Shown: positions 1 to 10,618 of the stretch, piece after piece
Numbering within the stretch: the stretch's first letter is position 1
Layout: the number at the start of each line of letters is the position of its first letter
Source of the DNA: VFKU01 sp964620045
Lineage (GTDB): Bacteria; Hydrogenedentota; Hydrogenedentia; Hydrogenedentales; GCA-2746185
Assembly (NCBI GenBank): GCA_964620045.1
Contig: CAZUJL010000001.1
Coordinates: 533,389 to 597,388 of the forward strand
Reading direction: 5' to 3'
Length of the DNA stretch: 64,000 bases
Position numbers and translations under genes: made by a program
Notes under the pieces: generated by a model
Databases searched by the model: none
The model's input: only the letters and a program-made list of their open reading frames with translations
Told to the model about the DNA's origin: nothing

Positions 1-1186
1 GTTCGGCCTTCTCGCGTTGGCGGCGATTTCGACGATCATCGCGCTGGTCATTCTCGAGATCGGCGCACGCGTGCTTATTCGCCGGCCCTTGCCCTCCCCC
101 CACCGCTCCATCCTGTGGGAGCACCATCCGCGCAGCTACTGGGCGCCCGCGCACAGCGTGCACGACAACGGCGTCGATCGAAAAAGTCCGACGGAATGGA
201 ACGTGTTCCACGTCGACCTCTCGTCGCAAGGCATGCGCGGCCCGGAGGTCGGCGTGAAGCAGCCGGGCGAGCTGCGCGTGCTGCTCGCGGGCGACTCGTT
301 CACCTTCGGCTGGGGCATGCCGGAAGGCAAGGACCCGGCCGCGCAACTGCGCGCGAAGCTTACGGAGAAAATGGGCGGGCGGCCCGTGAGCGTGCTGAAC
401 ACGGGCACGATCGGTTTTGGACCCTGGCAGGAACAAATTTTAATGGAAGAACGCGGCCTGCCGCTCGATCCGGATGTTGTGATCCTGCAACTGTATCCGC
501 CGAACGATCTCGGCAATACGCTGGCGAAATTCGGCCGTGTGTTGCCGGCGTACTACCCGCGCGTCGAGGAGTTCCTTGCGTACTGGCGCGATTACGACCA
601 CTGGGCCGTGCGCACGGAGACCTGGCTGCGCGTGCACAGCCAGGCGTATCAGGCGTATCGGATCATTTGGCGCGACACCAGCGTCAGCCTGCCGGATATC
701 CTCGGGCATCTGAAATTCGTCACGCCATATCCGGGACTGAACCTGCCGCCGCCGGCGAACCGCCCGCCGATCATCGAGTCAACGCTGACGGAGTGGTATC
801 CCGATCTCGATTTCGCGTGGGGCGAATTCACCGCGGATGTCCTGCAAATCGTCGAAGTGTGCCGCGTGAAAAACATTCCGATCATCTTGTACGCCGTGCC
901 TTTCCGATTGATTTCGGAGAAAGGCTGGAACGACTACATGCGCGAAGTGGAGGCGCAGACCGGCGGCAGCGTGCACTACGAGCAGTTCAAGGACGTGCGC
1001 AAGACCGAGGCGTTTTTTGCCGAGAACAACCTGAACTGGATCCCGCTGCTGGATGCGCTGCGCGCGCAGGTCGATCCCGATGCGCTGTTTCTGCCGTGGG
1101 ACGGCCACTTCAACGAACCCGGCGGCGCGCTGATGACCGACCTGATCGTCGAACGCCTCGAAAAAGACGGCCTGCTGAAGCCGTAA
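1..1186 (+). CDS. SGNH/GDSL-type hydrolase, membrane-anchored, 5' end cut off
   Basis: The frame is open from the window edge, so the true start lies upstream; a TTG at 17 is the first start-like codon inside. The visible N-terminus is a hydrophobic helix that would anchor the protein, with the rest outside the cytoplasm. Counting from the TTG, GDSFTFG puts the block I nucleophile at Ser94. NTGTIGFGPWQE and PPND follow as the later SGNH blocks, and a C-terminal WDGHFN supplies the Asp/His pair. This layout is shared by SGNH esterases and AlgJ/AlgX-like O-acetyltransferases, so esterase or acetyl transfer on a glycan is the likely chemistry. The substrate is unknown and no polysaccharide genes are adjacent. 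Confidence 0.75.
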   Translation, partial: FGLLALAAISTIIALVILEIGARVLIRRPLPSPHRSILWEHHPRSYWAPAHSVHDNGVDRKSPTEWNVFHVDLSSQGMRGPEVGVKQPGELRVLLAGDSFTFGWGMPEGKDPAAQLRAKLTEKMGGRPVSVLNTGTIGFGPWQEQILMEERGLPLDPDVVILQLYPPNDLGNTLAKFGRVLPAYYPRVEEFLAYWRDYDHWAVRTETWLRVHSQAYQAYRIIWRDTSVSLPDILGHLKFVTPYPGLNLPPPANRPPIIESTLTEWYPDLDFAWGEFTADVLQIVEVCRVKNIPIILYAVPFRLISEKGWNDYMREVEAQTGGSVHYEQFKDVRKTEAFFAENNLNWIPLLDALRAQVDPDALFLPWDGHFNEPGGALMTDLIVERLEKDGLLKP

Positions 1187-1214
1187 AAACGAAGGGCGGC
1201 CACTGGGGCCGCCC
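1184..1214 (-). terminator. Rho-independent terminator for pepF
   Basis: A perfect 8-bp stem (GGGCGGCC at 1194-1201 with GGCCGCCC at 1207-1214) has a 5-nt loop. Read on the minus strand it is followed by TTCGTTTTTA, which overlaps the stop codon of the upstream plus-strand gene. There is no T-run on the plus side, so it mainly serves pepF. Confidence 0.6.
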
Positions 1215-1237
1215 CTACGAATCGATTTGGATCGATC

Positions 1238-3046
1238 TTAGTCCAGCAACTCTTCCAGCTCGTCCACGAGTTCGGAAAAGCGTTGCATGGCCGCCTGCAC
1301 GGGGGCCGGCTTCCCGAGATCGACACCGGCATCGCGCAGCAGATCGAGCGGATACTTTGAGCAGCCGCCTTTCAGGAAGTTCAGGTAGCGGTCGCGCTCG
1401 GCGTTGCCGCCGTTCAGCACCATGCGGCTGAGCGCAATCGCCGCGCTGAGGCCGGTGGCGTATTTGTACACATAAAACGCGCGGTAGAAATGCGGAATGC
1501 GCATGCCTTCCAGCTCGAGCGCTTCGTCGACGACGAACCCCGGGCCGAAGTAGAACTCCAGCAGCGCACGGTACTCGTTGCGCAGGCGCTCGACCGTGAG
1601 CGGCTCGCCGCGCTCGGCGATCTCGTGGATGATCTTTTCGTACTCGGCGAACATCGTCTGGCGGACGATGGTCCCGCGGATTTCGTCGATCTCGCGACAG
1701 ACGAGCTGCGCCTTGCGCTTCGTGTCCTTCGCGCGCGCGAGCAAGTGCTGGCCCAGCAACTGTTCGTTGAAGGTGGACGCCACCTCGGCGACGAAAATCG
1801 TGTAGTTGTAGTACTGGAACGGCTGGTTCCGCGCGCTATAGTAGGTGTGCATCGAGTGGCCGGCCTCGTGCGCGAGCGTGAACATGCTGTCGAGCATCTC
1901 GGCCTTGTAGTTCATCAGAATGTAGGGCGGACCAAAAAAGCCGCCGCCCGAAAACGCGCCCGAGCGCTTGCCGCGGTTCTCGTAGCGATCGACCCAGCGG
2001 TCGCGCACGAGCCCTTCGTGCAGTGTCTTCGCGTAGTCGTTGCCCAGCGGTTCCACGGCGTCGCACACCTGCTTCGCCGCGTCCACATAGGCGATGTGCG
2101 ACTTCGGCAGATCGACCAGCCCGCAGTACGTGTCGTAGTGATGAACGTCCTTCAGCTTCAGCGCTTTTTTGCGCAAGGCCATGTAGCGGTAGACCGTCTT
2201 GATGTTCCCGCGCACGGCCTCGATCAGGCTGGTGTACACATTCGTGGGTACGTTGTCCGGGAACAACGCGGCCTCGAGCGCGCTGGGGTAATTTCGCGCG
2301 CGGGCGTGGTACACGTCCTGCAGCACGCTGGAGCTGAGCGATGCGGCGAGCGCGTTCTTGTGATCCTCGAACACGGTGTAAAACTTTTCGAAGGATTCCT
2401 GTCGCACGGAACGCTTGCGCGATTCGAGGAACACGCGGAAGGAGCCCTGGCTGAGTTCCACCTGCGTGCCGGTCTCGTCCTTCACCGTGCCGAATTTAAA
2501 ATCCGCATCGGTAAGCTGCGAGAAAATCCGGCCGGCCGATCCCGCCACCTGGCCCTGCATCGCGAGGAGGCGCTCCTCCGCGAGACTCAGCACGTGTGGC
2601 TTGTATCGCGTGAGGCGTTCAAGCGACAGGCGATACGGCTTCAGCTCCGGCGCCTTCAGGTATGCGTCCAGCTTTTTCTTCGGTAGCGCCTGCAGTTCCG
2701 GCGCGATGTAGCTGGCCAGCTCCGCGGCGCGGGTCGACAGGAACGTGTATTCCTGCACCATGCCGGAGTAGGCGCTGTTGGCGATGTCTTCGGACTGCTT
2801 GAGGAAAGCATACGAGCCGACACGTTCGGAGAGCTGCTCGTACGTGACGTCGAAATCGAAGCACGCGCGCACGATCTTGGCCGAATCGCCGAGCTTGCCT
2901 TTGAACTTTTCGTAACCCGAAACTTCCTTTTCGAGCTTTTTGAACGCCGCGCGCCAGGCGGCGTCGTCCTTGAACAGCACGCTCAGGTCCCAAGTATCGG
3001 CAGCTTTCACTTTGCTGCGCGGCGGTAGTGTCTTCACGGCGGCCAT
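1238..3046 (-). CDS. pepF: Oligoendopeptidase F (M3 zinc peptidase)
   Basis: 602 residues, the normal length for PepF, a cytoplasmic zinc endopeptidase that cuts short peptides. The HEAGH zinc motif gives His393, Glu394 and His397. The downstream helix around ALELEGMRIPHFYRAFYVYK has the family's tyrosine-rich substrate region. No signal peptide is visible. The ATG is preceded by AGGGGAG at good spacing and by a strong promoter. The gene is monocistronic, divergent from the DUF885 gene, and ends at a hairpin terminator. Confidence 0.93.
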   Translation of the reverse strand: MAAVKTLPPRSKVKAADTWDLSVLFKDDAAWRAAFKKLEKEVSGYEKFKGKLGDSAKIVRACFDFDVTYEQLSERVGSYAFLKQSEDIANSAYSGMVQEYTFLSTRAAELASYIAPELQALPKKKLDAYLKAPELKPYRLSLERLTRYKPHVLSLAEERLLAMQGQVAGSAGRIFSQLTDADFKFGTVKDETGTQVELSQGSFRVFLESRKRSVRQESFEKFYTVFEDHKNALAASLSSSVLQDVYHARARNYPSALEAALFPDNVPTNVYTSLIEAVRGNIKTVYRYMALRKKALKLKDVHHYDTYCGLVDLPKSHIAYVDAAKQVCDAVEPLGNDYAKTLHEGLVRDRWVDRYENRGKRSGAFSGGGFFGPPYILMNYKAEMLDSMFTLAHEAGHSMHTYYSARNQPFQYYNYTIFVAEVASTFNEQLLGQHLLARAKDTKRKAQLVCREIDEIRGTIVRQTMFAEYEKIIHEIAERGEPLTVERLRNEYRALLEFYFGPGFVVDEALELEGMRIPHFYRAFYVYKYATGLSAAIALSRMVLNGGNAERDRYLNFLKGGCSKYPLDLLRDAGVDLGKPAPVQAAMQRFSELVDELEELLD

Positions 3047-3085
3047 ACGATTGCGCTCCCCTCGTGCGGTTCAAAACAGGCGCAA

Positions 3086-3114
3086 AGTATACGTCGCAGG
3101 GCGTGGCCCGACAA
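3086..3114 (-). promoter_or_regulatory. Sigma70-type promoter of pepF
   Basis: On the minus strand, TTGTCG (3114-3109), a 17-nt spacer and TATACT (3091-3086) lie about 40 nt upstream of the pepF ATG. Confidence 0.55.
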
Positions 3115-3125
3115 AGCACGCATGC

Positions 3126-3155
3126 TTATTGGCCGCGATCTATTTTCGTTATACT
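3126..3155 (+). promoter_or_regulatory. Probable promoter of the DUF885 gene
   Basis: TATACT at 3150-3155 is a good -10. TTATTG at 3126-3131 with an 18-nt spacer is a weaker -35. Transcription would begin about 25 nt before the ATG at 3188. Confidence 0.4.
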
Positions 3156-3187
3156 GCCCGAATTCGTTTTGAGCCGGGGTGCCCTCG

Positions 3188-4957
<1,770 letters not shown>

Positions 4958-5029
4958 CGCGTGGAACCCTTACAGAGTTTTGGTTTATAACCACAGCAAC
5001 CAAATCGCGGACTATAGGAGAAGAAAATC

Positions 5030-5599
5030 ATGAAGAAGCAATGGGTACGTTGGGGAATGGCAGCGGCGGCGGTGTGTGCGGTCGCGCTGGGCACCGTGCA
5101 AGTCGGTCTTGCCCAAGGCGGCAAGCGGCGCATCGATGCCAGCCCGGGCGCGTCGGTGTCGCAGCGCATCGGCCTGTCCGAAGTGAAAGTCACCTACGCG
5201 CGGCCGGGCGTGAAGGGCCGCGAAATCTGGAATACGCAGATCGTTCCGTACGGCGGCACGCCGACACCGTGGCGCGCGGGCGCAAATGAAAACACAATCT
5301 TCGAATGCGACGCGAACGTGAAGATTGAAGGCAAGGACCTGCCTGCGGGGAAGTATGGTTTCCACATCATCCCGACCGACAAGACCTGGACGCTGATTTT
5401 CAGCAAGGACAATGCGGGCTGGGGCAGCTTCCGCTATAAGCCGGAAAACGATGCGTTGCGCATTGACGTGACCCCCGGCGAAAGCCCGATGACCGAGTGG
5501 CTGACCTACAGCTTCGACGACCTGACCGGCACCTCGGCCGTGTGCTCCCTTGCGTGGGAAAAGAAAAAGATTTCCTTCAAGGTCGAACTCGCGCAGTAA
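5030..5599 (+). CDS. DUF2911 family exported protein
   Basis: 189 residues with a Sec-type signal peptide ending near VGLAQG. The body carries the DUF2911 signatures: SPGASVSQRIGLSEVKVTY, RPGVKGREIW and a conserved segment ending in GKYGFHIIP. The family is common in Bacteroidota and PVC-type bacteria; its function is not established. AGGAG lies about 10 nt before the ATG. The gene ends at a strong terminator, so it is probably its own transcript. Confidence 0.85.
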   Translation: MKKQWVRWGMAAAAVCAVALGTVQVGLAQGGKRRIDASPGASVSQRIGLSEVKVTYARPGVKGREIWNTQIVPYGGTPTPWRAGANENTIFECDANVKIEGKDLPAGKYGFHIIPTDKTWTLIFSKDNAGWGSFRYKPENDALRIDVTPGESPMTEWLTYSFDDLTGTSAVCSLAWEKKKISFKVELAQ

Positions 5600-5619
5600 A
5601 ACATCAATATTTTTCATGC

Positions 5620-5654
5620 CCGGCCCCGGTTCGCACCGGGGCCGGTTTCTTTTT
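5620..5654 (+). terminator. Rho-independent terminator after the DUF2911 gene
   Basis: A perfect 11-bp stem (CCGGCCCCGGT at 5620-5630, ACCGGGGCCGG at 5635-5645) with a TCGC loop is followed by TTTCTTTTT. Confidence 0.85.
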
Positions 5655-5660
5655 GTGCCG

Positions 5661-5690
5661 TCGATCCACCCCGGCCGGATTGGGTATAAT
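5661..5690 (+). promoter_or_regulatory. Probable fba promoter
   Basis: A perfect TATAAT at 5685-5690 lies just after the terminator and about 90 nt before the fba ATG. The -35 (TCGATC at 5661-5666, 18-nt spacer) is poor, so an activator or long leader is possible. Confidence 0.45.
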
Positions 5691-5779
5691 TAGCCTGCGC
5701 ACACGGCCATATCGGCGCTGCCGCTGCGCCCCGCTTAGGGCTTCTTCAAGCAGCCAATCAAGGAAAGGATGCGACGCAC

Positions 5780-6808
5780 ATGCCCGTCGTGAATTTCGAG
5801 AAATACTGTGAAATGCTGGATCGCGCAACCAAGGGAAAGTTCGCTTACCCCGCGATCAACGCTTCCAACATGGAAACGATCAACGCGGCGCTGGAAGGCT
5901 TCGCGGCGGCCAAGAGCGACGGCATCATCCAGATGTCCACGGGCGCGGGCGAGTTTGCCTCCGGCAGCGCGAAGAAAATGGCCGTTGGCGCGATTTCGCT
6001 GGCCGAGCACGCCCACCGCGTCGCCGGGTTGTACGACATCAACATCGCCCTGCACACGGACCACTGCGTGCCGGAGAAGGTCGAGACCTTCATGATTCCG
6101 CTTATCGAAGAAACCGAGCGGCGCATCAAGGAAGGCAAGGGACCGCTGTACAACAGCCACATGTTCGACGGCAGCGAGCTTCCGCTGGACAAGAACATGG
6201 AGACCGCCGTGGCGCTGATGAAGCGCATGCAGAAAAATAACCAGATGCTCGAAATCGAAGCCGGCGTCGTCGGCGGCGAGGAAGACGGCATCGACAATAC
6301 CGGCGCGCCGAAAGAAAAATTGTACACGACCCCGGAGGACATGGTGGCGGTGTACGAAGCGATGTCCAAGGTGCCGGGCGCGAAATACATGTTCGCGGCG
6401 ACCTTCGGCAACGTGCACGGCGTGTACAAGCCGGGCAACGTGAAGCTGAAGCCGGAAATCCTCAAGAACGGCCAGGCGGCTGTTACGAAGAAATACGGCG
6501 CGAACGCCGCGTTCTGGCTCGTGTTCCACGGCGGTTCGGGCTCGACGCAGGAAGAGATTCACGAGACGCTGAACTACGGCGTCATCAAGATGAACGTCGA
6601 CACCGACTGCCAGTACGCCTTCACGCGGCCGATCGCGGACCACATGATGAAGAACTACGACGGCGTGCTGAAGATCGACGGCGAAGTGGGCAGCAAGAAA
6701 GCCTACGACCCGCGCGCCTACCTGAAGGCGGGCCGCTCGAGTATGGCCGCGCGCGTGAAGCAGGCGTGCATCGATCTGAAGTCCGACGGGAAGACCATGG
6801 GCCGCTAA
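5780..6808 (+). CDS. fba: Class II fructose-bisphosphate aldolase
   Basis: 342 residues. This zinc enzyme cleaves fructose 1,6-bisphosphate to DHAP and glyceraldehyde 3-phosphate in glycolysis and reverses it in gluconeogenesis. The class II signatures are present: the HTDHC segment with zinc and catalytic residues, then GNVHGVYKPG and VFHGGSGS with further zinc His and phosphate-binding residues, and NVDTDCQYAFTRP near the end. The acidic segment EAGVVGGEEDGIDN is typical of the E. coli/yeast-like type A branch. ispH follows after 22 nt and may be co-transcribed, although the products are not directly linked. Confidence 0.95.
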   Translation: MPVVNFEKYCEMLDRATKGKFAYPAINASNMETINAALEGFAAAKSDGIIQMSTGAGEFASGSAKKMAVGAISLAEHAHRVAGLYDINIALHTDHCVPEKVETFMIPLIEETERRIKEGKGPLYNSHMFDGSELPLDKNMETAVALMKRMQKNNQMLEIEAGVVGGEEDGIDNTGAPKEKLYTTPEDMVAVYEAMSKVPGAKYMFAATFGNVHGVYKPGNVKLKPEILKNGQAAVTKKYGANAAFWLVFHGGSGSTQEEIHETLNYGVIKMNVDTDCQYAFTRPIADHMMKNYDGVLKIDGEVGSKKAYDPRAYLKAGRSSMAARVKQACIDLKSDGKTMGR

Positions 6809-6830
6809 GGCGCCCCGGAGTGCGTGCACG

Positions 6831-7751
6831 ATGAAGATATTGCTGGCCAAGCCGCGCGGGTTTTGCGCGGGCGTTGAACGGGCGATCGTCTGCGTGGAGC
6901 AGGCGCTCGAACGCTACGGCGCGCCGGTCTATGTGCTGAACGACATCGTGCACAACAAGGCGGTGGTGGACGACCTGAAAAGCAAGGGCGCCATCTTCGT
7001 CAAAAATCTCGACGACGTACCCGCCGGCGCGCACCTGCTGTTCAGTGCGCACGGCGTGGGCCCGGAGCGCTGGGCGCATGCCGAGCGCCTGAAGCTTGAA
7101 GTGATCGACGCGACGTGTCCGCTCGTGGAGAAGGTGCACTACGAAGCGCGGCGCTTCGCGTCGAAGGATTTCACCATCGTCCTCGTCGGCGAAGAAGGCC
7201 ACGACGAAACCGTCGGCACGATGGGCTGGGCGCCGGAACACATCCGCCGTATCATGACCGTCGCCGAGGCCGAGGCGCTGCAGGTGCCCGACGAGAACAA
7301 AGTCGCCTTCATTACGCAGACCACGCTGAGCGTGGAAGACTGCGACGTCGTGGTGGCCGCGCTGCGCAAACGCTTCCCGAATATCCAGGGCCCGCCGAAG
7401 GCCGACATTTGCTATGCGACCTCGAACCGGCAGGCGGCCGTGCGCGCGCTCGTGCCGGATGTCGATCTCGTGCTGGTGGTGGGCGATCGCGAGAGCGCGA
7501 ACAGCACGCGCCTGGCGGAGATTTCCGCGGAATATGGCAAGCCGAGCTTCCTCATCAGCAATGCCGCCTCGATCCGCGACGAGTGGATGCGCGGCGTGAA
7601 TACCGTGCTGGTGACTTCCGGTGCGTCGGTGCCGGAGCGGCTAGTAAAAGAAGTCCTCACGCATCTTGGACGTTTCGGCGCGACCGAAGTGCAGGAATGC
7701 GAGCTCGTTCAGGAAGACGTGCACTTCCGCCTGCCGGCGACCATCGCCTGA
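6831..7751 (+). CDS. ispH: 4-Hydroxy-3-methylbut-2-enyl diphosphate reductase
   Basis: 306 residues. IspH is the last enzyme of the MEP isoprenoid pathway and reduces HMBPP to IPP and DMAPP with an Fe-S cluster. Its three cluster cysteines are visible: Cys12 in RGFCAG, Cys96 in DATCPLV and Cys194 in ICYATSNRQ. Other markers are HNKAVVDDL, SAHGVGPE and TQTTLSVED. CCGGAG precedes the ATG. It probably shares a transcript with fba. Confidence 0.97.
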   Translation: MKILLAKPRGFCAGVERAIVCVEQALERYGAPVYVLNDIVHNKAVVDDLKSKGAIFVKNLDDVPAGAHLLFSAHGVGPERWAHAERLKLEVIDATCPLVEKVHYEARRFASKDFTIVLVGEEGHDETVGTMGWAPEHIRRIMTVAEAEALQVPDENKVAFITQTTLSVEDCDVVVAALRKRFPNIQGPPKADICYATSNRQAAVRALVPDVDLVLVVGDRESANSTRLAEISAEYGKPSFLISNAASIRDEWMRGVNTVLVTSGASVPERLVKEVLTHLGRFGATEVQECELVQEDVHFRLPATIA

Positions 7752-7786
7752 ATTCCCCGGCGACGTTCCTATGCTAGACTCGGTGC

Positions 7787-10618
7787 GTGTCGAATTCTCT
7801 GCCTGCCCTGCATGATCTCGCCGCGACCCGCGCGGATATTCGTTTCGACGCGCTGACGCGCCGGCTCTTCGCCACCGACGCCTCCATCTATCAAATTGAA
7901 CCCAAGGGCGTAGCGTTTCCAAAGTCGTCCGCGGAGACCTCGGCCTTCGTGCAGGCGGCGGCCTCGGACAATGTCAGCGTGATTCCGCGCGGCGCGGGCA
8001 CAGGTCTCGTAGGCGGAGCGATCGGCGACGGCCTTGTGATTGATCAGGCCCGGCACAATCGCCGCATCACGCGGCTGAACGTCGATGCGCGCACGGTGCA
8101 TGTCGAAGCCGGCGTCGTGCTCGACCAACTCAATGCCTACCTGCGGCCGCACGGCTTGCGATTCGGGCCGGATGTCGCCACGAGTTCGCGCGCGACGCTC
8201 GGCGGCATGATCGCGAACAATTCCTCCGGCTCTCATGTGCCGGTGTATGGCACGACGATCGACCATGTGCGTTCGATCGATTTCGTGCTTGCCGATGGTC
8301 GTCAGGTGATCATCGGCTCCGAGGCCGGCGATCTCGAGTTCATTCATGCGCGCGCGGCGGCGATTCTGGAGCCCTGCCGCGCGGAACTGGACGCGCGCAT
8401 GCCACCCGGCCTGCTCAAGCGCTGGCCTGGCTATGGCATCGAAGACTGGTTGCGACGCGGCGCGGCATTGCCGTGGCTCATCGGCGGCAGCGAAGGCACG
8501 CTGGGCATCATTAGCGGCGCGGAACTTGCCCTGCATCCCCTGCCCACGCGCAAAGGCCTCGGCGCGATTTCGTTCGCGACCGTCGCCGACGCGATGCAGG
8601 CCGCCGTCGTGCTACTGGATTTGCACGCGGCCGCAATCGAGCACATCGATCGCGTGCTATTCGAACAAACGCGCGGCCAGCTCGCGTTTCGCAAGGGCCG
8701 TGCGTTGCTTGGGCTTGATGAGGCGCCGTGCGAAGCGATCTTGCTGGTGGAATTTTTCGGCGATGTCGACGCGCCGCTCGCCGAATTGCGACGCCGGAAT
8801 CTCGGCCTGCGCACGCGCACCTTTACGGCAAACGACGACATGGACGCCATCTGGAACGTACGCAAGGCCGGGCTCTCGCTACTGTCCGGCTGCGTGGGCG
8901 CGGCCAAACCTGTGACGGGCATCGAAGACACCTGCGTGCGCCCGCAAGACCTGGCGGAATACGTACGGGCGCTGCAGGGCGTGCTGTGGCCGCTGGGACT
9001 AAAGGCGTCGTTTTACGGCCACGCGGCGGCTGGCTTGCTTCACGTGCGGCCGGTGCTCGATCTGCATTCGGCCGATGATCTGCGCAAATTCCGGAAACTC
9101 GGCGACGAAGTTTCGACGATTGTGAAACAGTTCAAGGGATCCATCTCGGCGGAGCACGGTGTTGGCCTTGCGCGCACGGAGTATATGGCCGCGCACCTGG
9201 GCCCGACGCTCACCGAGGCCATGCGCGAGATCAAAACCACCTTCGATCCGAAAAACGTGTTCAACCCCGGCAAGCTCGTGCACGACGGGCGGTATCGATT
9301 CGACACGCGGTTGCGCTGGGGCGCGGGGTATCACCTCGAGTTGCCGTTCGCGCCGAAGCTCGAATTCGCATTTAAGGATCAGTCCTTCGTCGGCAATCTC
9401 GAACAATGCAACGGCTGCGGCGGGTGTCGCAAGGACGCACCGACGATGTGCCCAACGTATATCGCGACGGGCGAAGAAATCATGTCCACACGCGGCCGCG
9501 CGAACGTGATCCGCGCGGCGCTGGATGGCACGCTCGAGGGCGGTCTTGCGTCGGCGGAACTCGAAGCCGCGCTGTCGAATTGCCTGTCCTGTAAGGCCTG
9601 CACGACGGAATGCCCGAGCAACGTAAACCTTGCGCTGCTCAAAGCCGAACTGAACCACGCAAAACATCGACAGTTAGGTTTGCCGTTGCGCGATCGTCTG
9701 CTGAGCCGCGTCGATCTGATCGGCGCGATGGGCAGCCGCGCGCCAACGCTGGCCAATGCGGCGTTGTCGTTCGGGCCTGCGCGTCGCGCGATGCAGGGCG
9801 CGGTCGGGCTTTCGGCGGAACGGCCACTGCCAAAATTCGCGCGCGAGCGCTTCGACGAATGGTTTGCGCGGCACAAGCCGAATCGCGTGCCCACGCGCGG
9901 ACGCGTCGTGCTGTGGGACGATTGCTTCACGCGCTACTACGACCCGAAGATCGGCATGGCGGCCGTGCAGGTGCTGGAAGCGGCCGGATTCGAGGCGGTG
10001 TTGCCCAAGGATCGCGCGTGTTGCGGTCGACCGGCGTTCAGCCTCGGGCGGCTCGACCTTGCGGAAGAATGGGCCGAGCACAACGCGAATCTGCTCTCGC
10101 GCATTGACGAAGATACACCCATCCTGTTTCTCGAACCGTCGTGTTTTTCGATGATGTACGACGACTATCGCGAGCTGGATGTGCTCGGCTCCGACAATCT
10201 CCGCGGCCGCGCGCGGCTCTTCGAGCAATTCCTGGCGGAGGTGTTGGATCGGGACCCCTTCGCCCTGCGCTTCAAGCCGATGTCCGCGCGGGCGGCCATA
10301 CACACGCATTGCCATGCAAAAGCGCTCACCGGAACCGGCGCGACGCCGCGCGTGCTGGGGCGTGTGCCGGAGTGCGACGCGCGGGTGCTGGATACGGCGT
10401 GCTGCGGCATGGCCGGGGCCTTCGGCGCGCTGGCGGAGAAGCAGGAACTCTCGGGGAAACTGGGCGCGTTGTTGGCAGAAAAACTCGAAGACGCGCCCGC
10501 GGATGCCTTTGTAATCGCGTCCGGTACAAGCTGTCGTCAACAGATCGAATACACAACGAATCGCCGCCCCTTGCACGTGGCGGAATTCCTGGCGATGGCG
10601 CTGGAGCCGACGCGGTGA
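7787..10618 (+). CDS. FAD-linked oxidase fused to 4Fe-4S and cysteine-rich domains (D-2-hydroxyacid dehydrogenase type)
   Basis: 943 residues. The order is an FAD-binding PCMH domain (about 40-220, with PRGAGTGLVGGA), a FAD-oxidase C-terminal domain (about 230-500, with YGHAAAGLLHVRP and SAEHGVGLART), a ferredoxin-like pair (CNGCGGC...CP and CLSCKACTTECP, about 540-615), and a C-terminal CCG domain with ACCGRPAFSLG and ACCGMAGAFG. This is the Dld-II/GlcD-GlcF fused architecture that oxidises D-lactate, glycolate or D-2-hydroxyglutarate and passes electrons on at the membrane; the exact substrate cannot be read. It starts with GTG without a clear Shine-Dalgarno. The end overlaps the next gene's GTG by 4 nt. 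Confidence 0.88.
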   Translation: MSNSLPALHDLAATRADIRFDALTRRLFATDASIYQIEPKGVAFPKSSAETSAFVQAAASDNVSVIPRGAGTGLVGGAIGDGLVIDQARHNRRITRLNVDARTVHVEAGVVLDQLNAYLRPHGLRFGPDVATSSRATLGGMIANNSSGSHVPVYGTTIDHVRSIDFVLADGRQVIIGSEAGDLEFIHARAAAILEPCRAELDARMPPGLLKRWPGYGIEDWLRRGAALPWLIGGSEGTLGIISGAELALHPLPTRKGLGAISFATVADAMQAAVVLLDLHAAAIEHIDRVLFEQTRGQLAFRKGRALLGLDEAPCEAILLVEFFGDVDAPLAELRRRNLGLRTRTFTANDDMDAIWNVRKAGLSLLSGCVGAAKPVTGIEDTCVRPQDLAEYVRALQGVLWPLGLKASFYGHAAAGLLHVRPVLDLHSADDLRKFRKLGDEVSTIVKQFKGSISAEHGVGLARTEYMAAHLGPTLTEAMREIKTTFDPKNVFNPGKLVHDGRYRFDTRLRWGAGYHLELPFAPKLEFAFKDQSFVGNLEQCNGCGGCRKDAPTMCPTYIATGEEIMSTRGRANVIRAALDGTLEGGLASAELEAALSNCLSCKACTTECPSNVNLALLKAELNHAKHRQLGLPLRDRLLSRVDLIGAMGSRAPTLANAALSFGPARRAMQGAVGLSAERPLPKFARERFDEWFARHKPNRVPTRGRVVLWDDCFTRYYDPKIGMAAVQVLEAAGFEAVLPKDRACCGRPAFSLGRLDLAEEWAEHNANLLSRIDEDTPILFLEPSCFSMMYDDYRELDVLGSDNLRGRARLFEQFLAEVLDRDPFALRFKPMSARAAIHTHCHAKALTGTGATPRVLGRVPECDARVLDTACCGMAGAFGALAEKQELSGKLGALLAEKLEDAPADAFVIASGTSCRQQIEYTTNRRPLHVAEFLAMALEPTR

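Noticed and set aside
10141..10614. Longer N-terminal frame of the SagB-like protein
   Set aside because: It lies wholly inside the FAD/Fe-S gene, is Arg-rich and has no family match. The GTG at 10615 couples to the previous stop.
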